From Branchinecta lynchi (taxonomy: Eukaryota; Arthropoda; Branchiopoda; Anostraca; Branchinectidae), in assembly GCA_023053575.1 (NCBI GenBank), contig JAKZAP010000012.1, positions 8,308,230-8,372,229 on the forward strand: a stretch of 64,000 nt of DNA, in the 5' to 3' direction. Shown piece by piece: positions 32,940-43,176 of the stretch. The notes below the pieces were generated by a model. The model made no database searches. It was not told the DNA's origin and saw nothing but the letters and a program-made list of their open reading frames with translations. Every line of letters starts with the position of its first letter. Position 1 is the first letter of the stretch. The position numbers and the translations under genes are program-made.

Positions 32940-34054
32940 GGGATCGACTAAAACCAGGAAGGGACGGGAACGCGAGAAAAGCAGGAAGACATACTAAAAC
33001 CAGGAAGGGCAGACTAAAACGAGGAAGGCAGTCGCCAGAATTTGCCCCACCGTTTCCTTCCTCTATTCAGTTTTCTGTGAGGGGTCAGCAACTTTTCAAA
33101 TTCAAAGTTCACCATCCCTTCCTCGTTTTAGTATCCTGACATGGTTAGGCATTAAGTTCAGTGAGAGGTCGGCAACTACAAAATTGTAATTCTCCTTTTC
33201 ATTTCTCGTTCTGATGGTAGACGACTAAAATCCTCCGAGTCCAGCGAGCGTTCGGCAACTAAGATATTACAGGTCCACATTTCCTTCCTCGTTTTAGTAC
33301 CTTGAAAGTACTGGCCCCCTTGTTGCGTGTCGAGGACGAAGGCAGGCTAGGAGCAAATCTCGCTATACGGCTGAGCAGACTGTGAGTTACTGAAAAGGCC
33401 TTCCTCATTTTAGTACCTTGAAAGTACTAAACGAGTAAGGAATCGTGAATTCTCAATTATTAGTCATTGAGGGGTCGGCAACTATAACAAATTTAATTAA
33501 CCTTTTCATTCGTCGTTTTAGTAGCTGGTCACGGGTAGTATCTTAAAGGACTAAAACGAGGAAGGAAATGGTGGATTTGAAACAGGCCCGTATCCAGGAA
33601 TTAATTTCGGGGGGGGGGGGGGGGGGTGCCTTTCGGGGGGGGGGGGGGTAGTGTCTGCTGGTCGGACAAAAAAGTACAAAAAACACATAAGTCAGAGGGA
33701 AAACCCTATAAAAATAATTATCTTTGTATGTTTCGGGGGGGGGGGGGGGGGTTCAACCGCCTAAATCCTCCCCGCTGGATACGGCCTTGACTTGATATAT
33801 CTTAGTTGCCTACCCCTAACTGAACTTAATGCCTATCCATGTCAGGATACTAAAACGAGAAAGGGATGGTGAACTTGAAAAGTTGCCAACCCCTCAAAGA
33901 ATACAAAATAAAGGAAGGGAACGGTGCGGCGAATTCTGGCGACAGGCTTCCTCGTTTTAGTCTGCCCTTCCTCGTTTTAGTATGCCCTTCCTGGTTTTAG
34001 TATGCCTTCCTGCTTTTCTCGCGTTCCCTTCCCTTCCTGGTTTTAGTCGATCCC
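32940..34054. mobile_element. Fold-back DNA element with 9-bp target duplication, copy 1
   Basis: 1115 bp inserted into LINE 2. Ends are GGGATCGACTAAAACCAGGA and its inverse TCCTGGTTTTAGTCGATCCC, flanked by TATTACTAC at 32931-32939 and 34055-34063. The imperfect arms are long (roughly 32940-33170 and 33815-34054), built of repeated ACTAAAAC(G/C)AGGAAGG units. Nine-base duplications fit Mutator-like or Merlin-like transposons; no transposase is present. A second family member is at 43177. Confidence 0.8.
33585..33786. repeat. G-tract repeat nested in the fold-back element
   Basis: GGCCCGTATCCAG (33585) and CTGGATACGGCC (to 33786) are inverted ends. The interior holds three long G runs (about 33609-33627, 33637-33648 and 33735-33751), each after a TTTCGGG word. 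Such runs are assembly-fragile and could form quadruplexes. Confidence 0.65.
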
Positions 34055-34063
34055 TATTACTAC

Positions 34064-34484
34064 TCTGCATTTCTTGATACTTGTCATACACACTATCTTG
34101 CACTTCAGGACCAATATTCGAGAAAAACTCACCAAATTTATTTACAATTGCACTTTTATCATCACGATCACAACCGCCTAAACACACTTCTTCATTCCTC
34201 TTGTCTCCTTTGTCACTAACAAGATCATTTATTGTCCTCCACGTTTCTTCCATATCCCCTTTGTTATCCTCAAATTTACGATTATAAAAATCAGAAATTG
34301 CATTTCTTCGAAGTTTGTTTACTAAATTCCTCTGTGTTTTAAATAGGTCAGATGATTCATCACTCCGATTATCTAAATATCTCTCATATAGCCTGTTTCT
34401 CAGTTCTATTTCATCAATTATTTCCATCGACATCCATGGCTTTCGTGGAATAAGTTTTTGGATTTTACAGCCTTTAGAGGGCAT
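34064..34484 (-). pseudogene. LINE 2, upstream (linker) portion
   Basis: IPRKPWMSMEIIDEIELRNR, RNLVNKLRRNAISDFYNRKF and MEETWRTINDLVSDK are typical of the region between endonuclease and reverse transcriptase ('KPW(I/M)(T/S).....I..(R/K)..L...' and '..N.(L)...IR..K..Y(Y/F)...(F)'). The open frame runs into the inserted element at 34054. The endonuclease is missing, so the copy is 5'-truncated near 34500. Confidence 0.75.
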
Positions 34485-34490
34485 GCTTTT

Positions 34491-35134
34491 TCATAAATAG
34501 GTAATATGGCTGACATAAGGCTATCTAATGCCCTTGAAGGGCATTCTTTTTATGCAAAAACAGGGCTCCAATCAATAATACTAATCTCTTCGGCAAATTT
34601 TTGCGAATAAACGACAACGAACAGTCCGCTGTACTATGAACTTCAAATAAAACGCAACTCTAAACAACCCATCTTTAGCATCCTTTCTCCTTGTCGCAGA
34701 TTCCTTCTTCACCCCAAGTTTATTCAAAGGATAAAAAAAAGTAATTTGGAAACATAAAAGGCGTTTGTCACGAAAGCGGGGAACGATCACTCTTTTCAAT
34801 TTTTTTCTCCTGAAATTCATGACGACCGGATGATGAAGAAGCAAACTGGTTTCAGAATTAGGGGAGGGAGAGTCAATTTCGAAAAAAGGAGCCTAAAGCT
34901 TCCTTTCTTTCCCTGAAAAATGGATTAATGTGGTGGCAAAATGAACAGCACAAGCCGGACTGGAAAAAAAAAGAAGAAATGGAGGTGACAAAGACATAGA
35001 ACTCATATATTTTATATAGGGGATGATTTAAATATGATGATGGTGACACATTTACATTGTGAACCTAAGAAAATATGGAAAGAACAAGAAGTAATTAAAT
35101 TAGTTCGGTTCAAAGGAAATGCATGGAATAAAAA
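34491..35134. other. AASDH intron without recognised gene
   Basis: No feature supported. The word GTCCGCTGTACTATGAACTTC at 34624 is the inverse of a stretch at 30898-30925, so the two flanks share some old repeat. Confidence 0.35.
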
Positions 35135-36571
35135 ACAAGACCAAAGGTTTCGATGGGATCCCAAAAATTCAATATCTGATCCAGACAACTGGGTCTTGTC
35201 TTAGCCAGATCCAGTCTTCGCCAGACTCCTTGAACATTTTTACAATTAAAATTCAGAAACAGATTAAGGCCAAATAGCTAATCACCTGAGAAAACCAAGT
35301 TCAGATTTGGATTCAGCATGTGTGTTTACCCCTATAAGTCATATCTGTTTTGACGAAAACTTCCTGCCACTTCTGCCAATTTCCCGGTTCCGGCCGAACT
35401 CCAGAACTACTTGTCCGGCGAGAAAAGAAAGCTCAAAGACGAAATCAGGGTATCTTCTTTCCCCAGTAATGAACATCTAATCAACTTCAAATAGAAATTT
35501 AGCTTATAACAAATTTTCCGATTCCAGCCGGATTCCGGTCCAACTATATGTCCGGGTAAAATACGATTGTCACACAGGGACTCAGCATCTCTTCTTACGC
35601 CTAAATCGCTTATCTACTCAACTAGAAATAAAACTTTGACTTCCAACAGTTTTCCGGTTTTGGCCGGATTCCGGACGAACTAAATGTCCGGGTAGAAACT
35701 TGTTTTCACATAAGTGTTCAGCATGTCTTCTTGCCCTAAATCGAACATCCAATCAACTCCAAATTAAACTTTTAATTTTGACAAACTTTCCGGTTTGGGC
35801 CGGATTCCGGTCGAAATACTTGTCCGTCGAAAAAATAGTTTTCACCATCGTCTTCAGCATGTCTCCCTACATCTAAATCGAACATTTAATCAACTTCAAA
35901 TAAAACTTTTACTCTCAACAAACTTTCCGGTTTGGGCCGGATTCCGGGCGAAATACTTGTCAATCGAGAAAATAGTTTTCACCATCGTCTTCAGCATGTC
36001 TTCCTACCCCTAAATCGAACATCTAATCAATTTCAAATAAAACTTTTACTTTCAACAAACTTTCCGGTTTGGGCCGGATTCCGGGCGAAATACTTGTCCG
36101 TCGAGAAAATAATTTTCACCATCGTCTTCAGCATGTCTTCCTACCCCTAAATCGAACATCTAATCAACTTCAAATAAAAATTTTACTTTCAACAAACTTT
36201 CCGGTTTTGGCCGGATTCCGGGCGAACTACTTGTCCGATGACAAAATGGTTTTCACCATCGTGTTCAGCATGTCTTCTTACCCCATAATCGACTATCACA
36301 TTAGCTGTTTCAAAATATTTTGTTTGTCCCTTAATTTCAATCCCCTCCCCCACCCCTAAATGTAGAGCTACAAAGCCCATCTACGAACTTGACTGGTCCG
36401 ACGACCCAACGAACCTTCTCACCAAGTTTCATCAAAATATCTCATTCCTTTCGAGAGTTATCGTGCTTACAGACGGACGGACAGACGGACGGACGGACGG
36501 ACGGACGGACAGACGGACAACTTTTGCGATGTCATAGGTATCCCTCCACTTACGTTTTGGGATCCCAAAAA
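35135..36571 (+). mobile_element. Family A tandem-cored element, full copy 4
   Basis: Complete example. 5' end ACAAGACCAAAGGTTTCGAT then GGGATCCCAAAAA; a unique module with CTTCGCCAGACTCCTTGAAC; about seven core units, the last ones nearly identical with a period of 137 bp (starts at 35795, 35932, 36069), each holding CTTTCCGGTTTGGGCCGGAT and TCGAACATCTAATCAACTTC; then CCCCTCCCCCACCCCTAAAT, AAGTTTCATCAAAATATCTC, GAGAGTTATCGTGCTTACAG, an (ACGG)n-like tract, TGTCATAGGTATCCCTCCAC and the terminal palindrome TTTTGGGATCCCAAAA. Short open frames inside are repeats of the core, not genes. Confidence 0.85.
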
Positions 36572-36586
36572 CATGCAAGGAAGGAA

Positions 36587-38006
36587 CAAGAGCTACGAGC
36601 TCATATGTCACTTGTTACGAGTAGGTGGTACAAGAAAGTAGATTAGAATGTCACAAAATCCCCACTTCAACCCCCCCCCCCTAGGATTAGACCTAGAATA
36701 AGGTATCTAATTTCACGTCAATGATGTATGTAGGACTTGTGCTTGCTCTTCCCACCAAGTTTCATCCTGGTCCCTCCACTCTAAGCGTTTCCCACGATTT
36801 CCGATTCCCCTCTCCAACTCCCCCCGAAGTCACTTGATCCGGACGTTCGGATTTTATGTGGATCGTCTGAGACACGAGGTCTTTCCAAATTCCAAGTTTC
36901 ATTAAGATCCTATCACCCGTTCAAGAGTTATAAATACCTCAAGATTCCTGATTCCCCCTCCAGCCACTCCCCCCACGATGATCGGATCATACAAACGACT
37001 ATTATCAAGTCGGTTTATTCAAGTCCCTGATATGCCAGCCCTGTTGCAACGTTCTAGTGCATCAGGAAGTACTGAACTCACGTTTAATCAGAAATCCGCT
37101 CCCCCCATATTGCTCGAGTCCGGGCCAGTTATGGCAATGATGTATCTAGAACTTGTGCTTGCTCCTTCGACCAAGTTTCATCCTGATCCCTCCACTCTTA
37201 TTTCCCAAGATTTCCGGTTCCCCTCTCAAACTCCCCCGGAAGTCACCGGATCCGGTCTGGATTTTTTGTGGATCGTCTGAGACACGAGGTCTTTCCAAAT
37301 ACCAAGTTTCATTAAGATCCGATCACCAGTTCAAGAGTTATAACTACCTCAAGATTCCGGATTCCCCCTCCGTCCACTCCCCCCCCACGATGATCGGATC
37401 ATGCAAACGACTATTGTCAAGTCAGTGTGTTCAAGTCCCTAATATCCCAGCCCAGTTGCATCGTCCTAGTGCATCAGGAAGTACCAAACTCACGTTTAAT
37501 CAGAAATCCGCCCTCCCCCCCCAACTCCCCCTATATTGCTCGAATCCGGTCCGGTTCTGTTAATGATGTATCTAGGACTTGTGCTTGCTCTTCCCACCAA
37601 GTTTCATCCTTATCCCTCCACTCTAAGCATTTCCCAAGATTTCCGGTTCCCGTCTCCACCCCCCCCCCCCCCAGTGACCGGATCCGGTCTGGTTTGTATG
37701 TGGGTCCTCTGAGATACGAGGTCTTTCCGAATACCAAGTTTCATTAAGATCCGATCACCCGTTCAAGAGTTATAAATGCCTCAAGATTCCGGATTCCCCC
37801 TCCCTCCACTCCCCCCACGATGCTCGGATCGGGGAAGTGAATATTTCAAACTTAATCATTTGGGGTCCCTGATACGCCTGCCAAGTTTCATCGTCCAAGC
37901 TTATGTGGAAGTGCCCGAACTAGCAAAACCCGGACCGACAGACCGACGGACGGACAGAAATTGCAATCGCTATATGGCACTTGGCCGAAGGGCAAGTGCC
38001 ATAAAA
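36587..38006 (+). mobile_element. Family B tandem-cored element, full copy 2
   Basis: 5' end ACAAGAGCTACGAGCTC (perfect 5-bp hairpin) then ATATGTCACTTG; three diverged core units of about 410-433 bp (GTTTCATTAAGATCCGATCA at about 36897, 37307 and 37740) with C-rich tracts; a GACCGACGGACGGACAG tract; 3' hairpin TATGGCACTTGGCC/GGGCAAGTGCCATA and AAAA. It starts 15 bp after the end of family A copy 4. Non-coding. Confidence 0.8.
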
Positions 38007-38265
38007 AGGACTATATAGTTGGCCAGCAACATTTTTGAAGTCGAAAAATGGTCAAGATAATGAAGATACAGGGCGATAGACGATAACTTAGCTCAAGCGC
38101 AGTAAATTCATACTAGAGAATAGCGCCAAGACTTACACAAAGTAAAACAGAGTCGAATAGCAGCGGCACTAGCACCACTAGCAACAGGTAACATACCTAC
38201 TAAAACTCAATCAGTCATGCACCAGCGCTGGCTCCGACAACTCCATATTTCGAAATCAGCAAAAA

Positions 38266-39483
38266 AAGACCAATGGTTTCATGGGATCCCAAAACTCAAT
38301 ACCTGATCCAGACAATTTGGTCTTGTTTGGCCAAATGGCCAATGGCTAATCATCTGAGAGTGTGTACTTACCCCTAGGCTATACGTCATAAGTAGGCTAC
38401 TCTGACAAAATTTATCAAATTTTCCGCCTTACTTCTGCCAAATCCCGGCCGGTTTCAACCGGATTCCGGGCGAACTACTTGTTCTCCAAGCCTAAAGCTC
38501 AAAAACAAATTCAGTGTATCTCCTTACGCTGAATTTCCTTACGCTGAAAATGACATCGAACATCTAACCAAATTCAGATAAGTCTTTCACTTTCAAGTCA
38601 TTTTCCGGTTTAAGCCAGATTCCGGGCGAACTATATGTCCGGGTAGAAAATAATTGTCAAAAGCGGATTCAGCATGTCTTCTTACGCCTAAGCAGAACAT
38701 CTAATCAACTTCAGATAAAACTTTTACTTTAAACAAATTTTTTGGTTTCGGCCCGATCTGGGCGAAATACTTGTCCGACGAGAAAATGGTTTTCATACAA
38801 ATCTTCAACATGTCTTCTTACGCCTAAATCGAACATCCAATCAACTTTAAATAGAACTTTGGCCGGATTTCGGGCGAACTACTTGACCGGCGAGAGAACG
38901 GTCTTTCATATTCGCGTTCAGCATGTCTTCTTACCCCTAAATCAACTATCTCATTAGCTGTTAAAAAAAAATTTCACCCTTTAGTTTGAACCCCACCCCC
39001 CTAAATGTTGATCTATAGAACCCATCTACGAACTCGACCTCTCCCTTGACGCAAAGAGTCCTCACCCCAAGTTTCATCAAAATATCTCATTCCCTTCGTG
39101 AGTTATCGCCCGTATGGAAATAATTAAGTCGTAAACAATTGTTAATGATTGGAAAGAGTTGTTTCGGTCAAACTAGTTGTCCGGCGAGAAAATGACTTTC
39201 ATATTCGTTCAGCATGTCTCCCTACCCCTAAATCACTATATCATTAGCTATTAAAATATTTTATTCACCCCTTAATTTGAAACCCCTCCCCCACTCTAAA
39301 GTGTAGGGCAACAGAGCCTGTCTAGGAATTCGACCTGTTCCTTGACCCAAAGAACCCTCACACCAAGTTTCATCAAAATATCTCTTTCCCTTCGAGTGTT
39401 ATCGTGCTCACAGACGGACGGACAGACTTACAACTTTTACGAAATCATAGGTATCCTTCCATTTACGTTTTGGGATCCCGAAA
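38266..39483 (+). mobile_element. Family A element, diverged copy 5
   Basis: Starts AAAGACCAATGGTTTCATGG GATCCC; five or six diverged cores; two copies of the C-rich/AAGTTTCATC end module (about 38980-39110 and 39280-39410), showing that the 3' half was itself duplicated; ends TTTTGGGATCCCGAAA. Confidence 0.75.
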
Positions 39484-39941
39484 TGAGGAAAAATGCACAT
39501 TCACAAACCATGGTGCAGATGCACGAGTAATAAAAAGTGACTAGCGGGTAGTAGAAGTAGACAAGTAACTTAACTCTAGAGCCTAAAAGAAGGCACGTAA
39601 GAAGATCGTTCCTGCCCCTCACTGTGAAGCCTAAAAGGGCCCTTTGGATTCTCGTACCTCCAACACTATGTCGTGCCGTGCCGTGCCTCTTTTTAGTCGA
39701 TACGACCCAGTTCATCTCTAAATGAGTTCAACTTCGATAGCTTCGAACTAAAACCTGGTTTGATTAGGCAGTGTTTTATTTATTTATTTAACCTTTTTGA
39801 ACGTGAAAAACAAAGTGAAAAACATGGACTACATACATAAGAAAACAAAAGTTCTGCGGTCCTTGTCGCCCGATTTGTGTCGTATGTCGCATGACGCAGA
39901 ATTTTGCGCGAAATCGCAACAGTGTGAACCATGGGTTAGAG
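39484..39941. other. AASDH intron without recognised gene
   Basis: No feature supported beyond low-complexity TTATTTATTTATTTAA near 39776. Confidence 0.4.
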
Positions 39942-40394
39942 CAGTGGTTCCCAACCGGTGGTACGCGTACCCTAAGGGGTACGCGAGACCCTTGCAAGGG
40001 GTACGCGAAGGAACCAAAATTGATTTAGTCTGTAGCTACAAAATCTCGCCTCACTCATTTTTGATTGCAGAAAGCCTTATCTTACCAGCAGAGGCATCAC
40101 CAGCCAAAATGTATCTTAAGGGGCAAGGTATTTCTTACTGGCTGACATGCCATTTTTATCGACTGTTTTTTTTTTGTTTTTTTTAGTAACTGCTTTACGA
40201 TAAATCGCGGCGCTTCGCGCCGACTCTTTTCTTTTTAATCGTCTGGCCGACCCTTTTGGGGGGATGGGTGTTGTCAACCCGTGCGTGACGACTTTGATTA
40301 CAAGCCCTAGTGGTGGTCAATGAAATAATGTTGATTCAAAAACAGCTAGCCTACTGCCGTAAAATCTGTTCCTGTGTCAAACAATATTGTTTCA

Positions 40395-41158
40395 AGCTTA
40401 ACTGAAAAGGGCTGAGAAAGGGCAATCTAGAGCGTGTTCCACCCTACTTACCGTAGTTACTACGCATGACGTCACAAATTCTTGTTTTTTGCCGTCAAGG
40501 CTGGAACGATCTTTCTATTTTCCAGCGGGTTATCATGCCACGGCCGAATCCGACCAATCACGTTACAGAGACGCGTAGTTACTACGCTTACCATGCTCCC
40601 GAGCATGGTAAGCAAATAGTAACTATTAGTTACTATTCCGACAAGGTTGGAACGGTCAGCGTAGTAACTTTTCGTGAGGATGGAACGGAAATAGTAACTA
40701 ATAGTTACTATTGGTACGAGGGTGGAACACGCTCCTAGTTACCCGTCACCCGTTCACTTAAAAGAGGCGTGAAAACCCGATAAAAATTCGTTACTCCGTT
40801 GCTCTACTATTCACAAATAATCGATTTTCGTATTGTGGAATTTCCCTGTCGGATCTGTGATACCTCCATTCGCTTGTTCTTGTGGTATGGCTGACGCAAA
40901 AAATTTGCGAGAAATAAGTGTTCCTGCAGTGAGCTGTGATCATCTACTTCACCACTGGCCACTGAAAACCCGCATTTATGTTGAGATTGAAATTTTCCGC
41001 GTCATAGTAGAATTTTGTGTTGTGAGGACAGCTGTAGATATTCTGAACGTCATACTGAAGCAAATAGTGAACAATAAAAAAACTCTCTTTGCACAATCCA
41101 AATAATAAAGAGTGTTCAATTAAATGAAATAAAAATAGGTTGGCTTTTCAGTTAAACT
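40395..41158 (+). mobile_element. Family G transposon copy 2, inserted in the hAT relic
   Basis: Inverted ends (C)TTAACTGAAAAG and CTTTTCAGTTAA(AC), flanked by TTTCAAG on both sides (7 of the 8 bases expected for a hAT-type duplication). Removing it restores the hAT transposase frame. It carries family H MITE copy 3 at a position different from that in copy 1. Homologous to 22554-23309 in inverse orientation. Confidence 0.72.
40430..40734. mobile_element. Family H MITE, copy 3 (305 bp)
   Basis: Ends GAGCGTGTTCCACCC and GGGTGGAACACGCTC with CTA on both sides (40427-40429, 40735-40737). It keeps TGACGTCA (about 40466) and the AATAGTAACTAATAGTTACTATT palindrome. It lies inside family G, which lies inside the hAT relic. 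Confidence 0.8.
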
Positions 41159-41257
41159 TTCAAGAAGAATCGAAGACATTGCGAGTGATATTGTCATTCA
41201 GGGTGCGAATTAAGCTAACGAAAAAGTTTGCGATGCAGCTTGATGAAAGCACGGAGA
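41159..41257 (+). pseudogene. hAT transposase fragment
   Basis: (S)RRIEDIASDIVIQ is followed, after a one-base shift near 41205-41215, by LTKKFAMQLDESTENIKTK. This is the conserved N-terminal edge of the catalytic region in ZBED/Charlie-type hAT transposases; the downstream catalytic core is missing. Confidence 0.7.
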
Positions 41258-41524
41258 ACATCAAAACCAAACACAGAAACTGGCTCACTGTAAAAATGTG
41301 CCGCTAACGACGTCGAGCCGATATTTGACAACATTTTTGCTACAAAGCAGCCTCTAGTGATTGCCTCATTGATTTTGTATACATTTTTACACATGTATGC
41401 CTTACCATCTATGATAATAACTATCGTCTTTTTCACGTTCTGAAAAAGGGGTACGCAATCTTTTCGAACCTTGTTTAGGGGTACGCGGTACGGAAAAGGT
41501 TGGGAACCACTGCCATATACAATA

Positions 41525-42110
41525 CGGGTTAATGGGTAGTTCAGTTCAATTTTATTAAATTAAAAATAAATGAACACAATAAGATTCGACCTCTACAAAG
41601 CTCCATGGCCCGTTACATCGGGGTTAATACCCAAATAATCAACGAACGAACGAGTCTCTTCACTATTACAATAAAATAAAGAAAGAACAATTGAAGAATT
41701 TGTTTTATTTTTACTTACCGCTCCATCCTCAAAGTTCACCTCCAGGTCCACCCAGATCTCAGACAATCACTAATTTTGAACAAATAAGTAAATAACTAAA
41801 TAAAAAACAAAATAAAAAAGATACTCAAGCCTAGCATCCAGGGATGTGGCCCTATCCTCATTATTTATCTTACCTGTACGTGTAATACTTAAATTAACAT
41901 ATTCAAAACACAAAATATATATTCCCGAATGTGTTTATTCCCCATTATATTTGTCAACCAAAAATATTTTTAGCTGGGACTTAAAGGTGCAAACGACTGA
42001 ATGCTACGGGCATTATCCGGGAGGCTGTGCTACATGCAATACGAGGACTGAACTCGCACTAATTGATAATCACACAAATTTCTGGCAGCTCGTCTTCGAG
42101 CTCTTTTTCC
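41525..42110 (-). pseudogene. 3' end of a third LINE family
   Basis: Read on the minus strand, about 42060-41930 gives a C-terminal motif HSLPDNARSIQSFAPLKSQL (then KIFLVDKY), the 'W(N/H)SLP...R....(S)F..(F/L)K..LK..L' ending of non-LTR ORF2 proteins. A stop and an A/T-rich 3' UTR follow, ending in AATAAAATTGAACTGAACTA near 41555-41536. Only the tail is present; in-frame stops occur upstream. Confidence 0.6.
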
Positions 42111-43176
42111 GTTTTTCCAACATAGTGCGGTGTCAACAATCCGATTACGATGACAAACTGAAGTATTTCTGACCCATAATGGCAATCTCATAAGAAACTT
42201 GCAGTACTTTAAGTACGAAGTTCTAATTTTTCACCGCTCAGTAACGCTAAGAACGGACCACAGAGGCGAAATATTATTTTTCATACTATGGAAACTTGGA
42301 CCTGTCTAAGCACAATCAAAACTAGGGTCCCAAAAAGACAGGATTTACTATGGCAAGTAAAGGCGAACTGCAGATGATAGTTTCCAATTTCCACCACAGG
42401 TGCTGAATTCCGATTCAAATTACCCGGAATTGTTTGAAGTGACACGACCTGAGTTCTTTCCCACTACAAAAATCTTACTAAACCAAATAAGAAAATTATA
42501 TTAGTTGTACAAGAATATAATACAGATATTTCTGAGAGGTTATTATATTGCTACTGCTCAGTTACCTCTCGTAAAACCTTACCCCAGAACGCGCTCATAC
42601 CTGAAAAAAGTTCCGGAATACCCGTTTCAAGGATAAACGGTAGCGATGAAGTGAAACTTAAATTTCGCTCTCTACCACTATCGTAGGCGAAGGGTTGCTG
42701 CAACACTTCCTGTTGTTATGTATATCTAATTATTATTATTTTGAGTAGTTTTTTCTTCCGTTCTGCTGAACTGCATTTGTCTTCCTGCGTGGAAAAACAG
42801 AATTACGGTTAACTTATGCTTTCTCTTCAACTATCCTTTTGCATTTAGATTACCGTATTTACAGTAGAGAAGCACTCGCTCTTTTGGCACTATTTGACAG
42901 AAATGACATGAACCCTTATATTTAAAAGGTAAAAAATTTGCCATTGTTGGATTAAATACTAGATGGAAATAAGCAAATGTTATTCCGTCCGTGCCTCGAC
43001 TAACACTCGCTTATTGGCAGTTCGGAAATTTCACAAATTCGCCCCATTTCATTCACAAGCTAGTCACGGTGCAGGCAATTTCCCCCGAGGGACTGTTGAA
43101 TCGACTTTTGCCCGTAAACCGGACCGAAAAATTCATCCAAGGTCAAAAGCTTTTTGATGTCAAAAGACTATATGTG
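42111..43176. other. AASDH intron without recognised gene
   Basis: No feature supported. Short frames at 42963-43188 lack motifs. Confidence 0.4.

Larger units (their letters stand above)
39942..41512 (+). mobile_element. hAT-family transposon relic
   Basis: Ends CAGTGGTTCCCAACC (39942) and GGTTGGGAACCACTG (to 41512) are classic hAT (Charlie/ZBED-type) terminal repeats, and GGGGTACGCG words are mirrored just inside both ends. No 8-bp duplication is preserved. Coding remains: joined across the family G insertion the frame reads SNNIVSRRIEDIASDI, and then, one frameshift later, KKFAMQLDEST (41221-41257), the hallmark 'N.VSRRI..MA.D...Q......F..QLDEST' of these transposases. Length and interruptions show a dead copy. 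Confidence 0.82.

Noticed and set aside
35795..36359. Repeated short proteins MGRIPVEILVRR.../MGRIPGEILVRR...
   Set aside because: They are translations of the 137-bp family A core, recur in many frames and copies, and end wherever units change; not genes.
36389..36646. Conserved-looking peptide SFIKISHSLRELS..QTDGQTDG in many places
   Set aside because: It is the AAGTTTCATC and (ACGG)n module of families A and B; frames differ between copies and contain stops.
39942..41512. 8-bp target duplication of the hAT relic
   Set aside because: The eight bases on the two sides (GGTTAGAG and CCATATAC) do not match, so it is not claimed.
41846..42172. Plus-strand 108-residue frame
   Set aside because: Antisense to a recognisable LINE C-terminal fragment on the minus strand.
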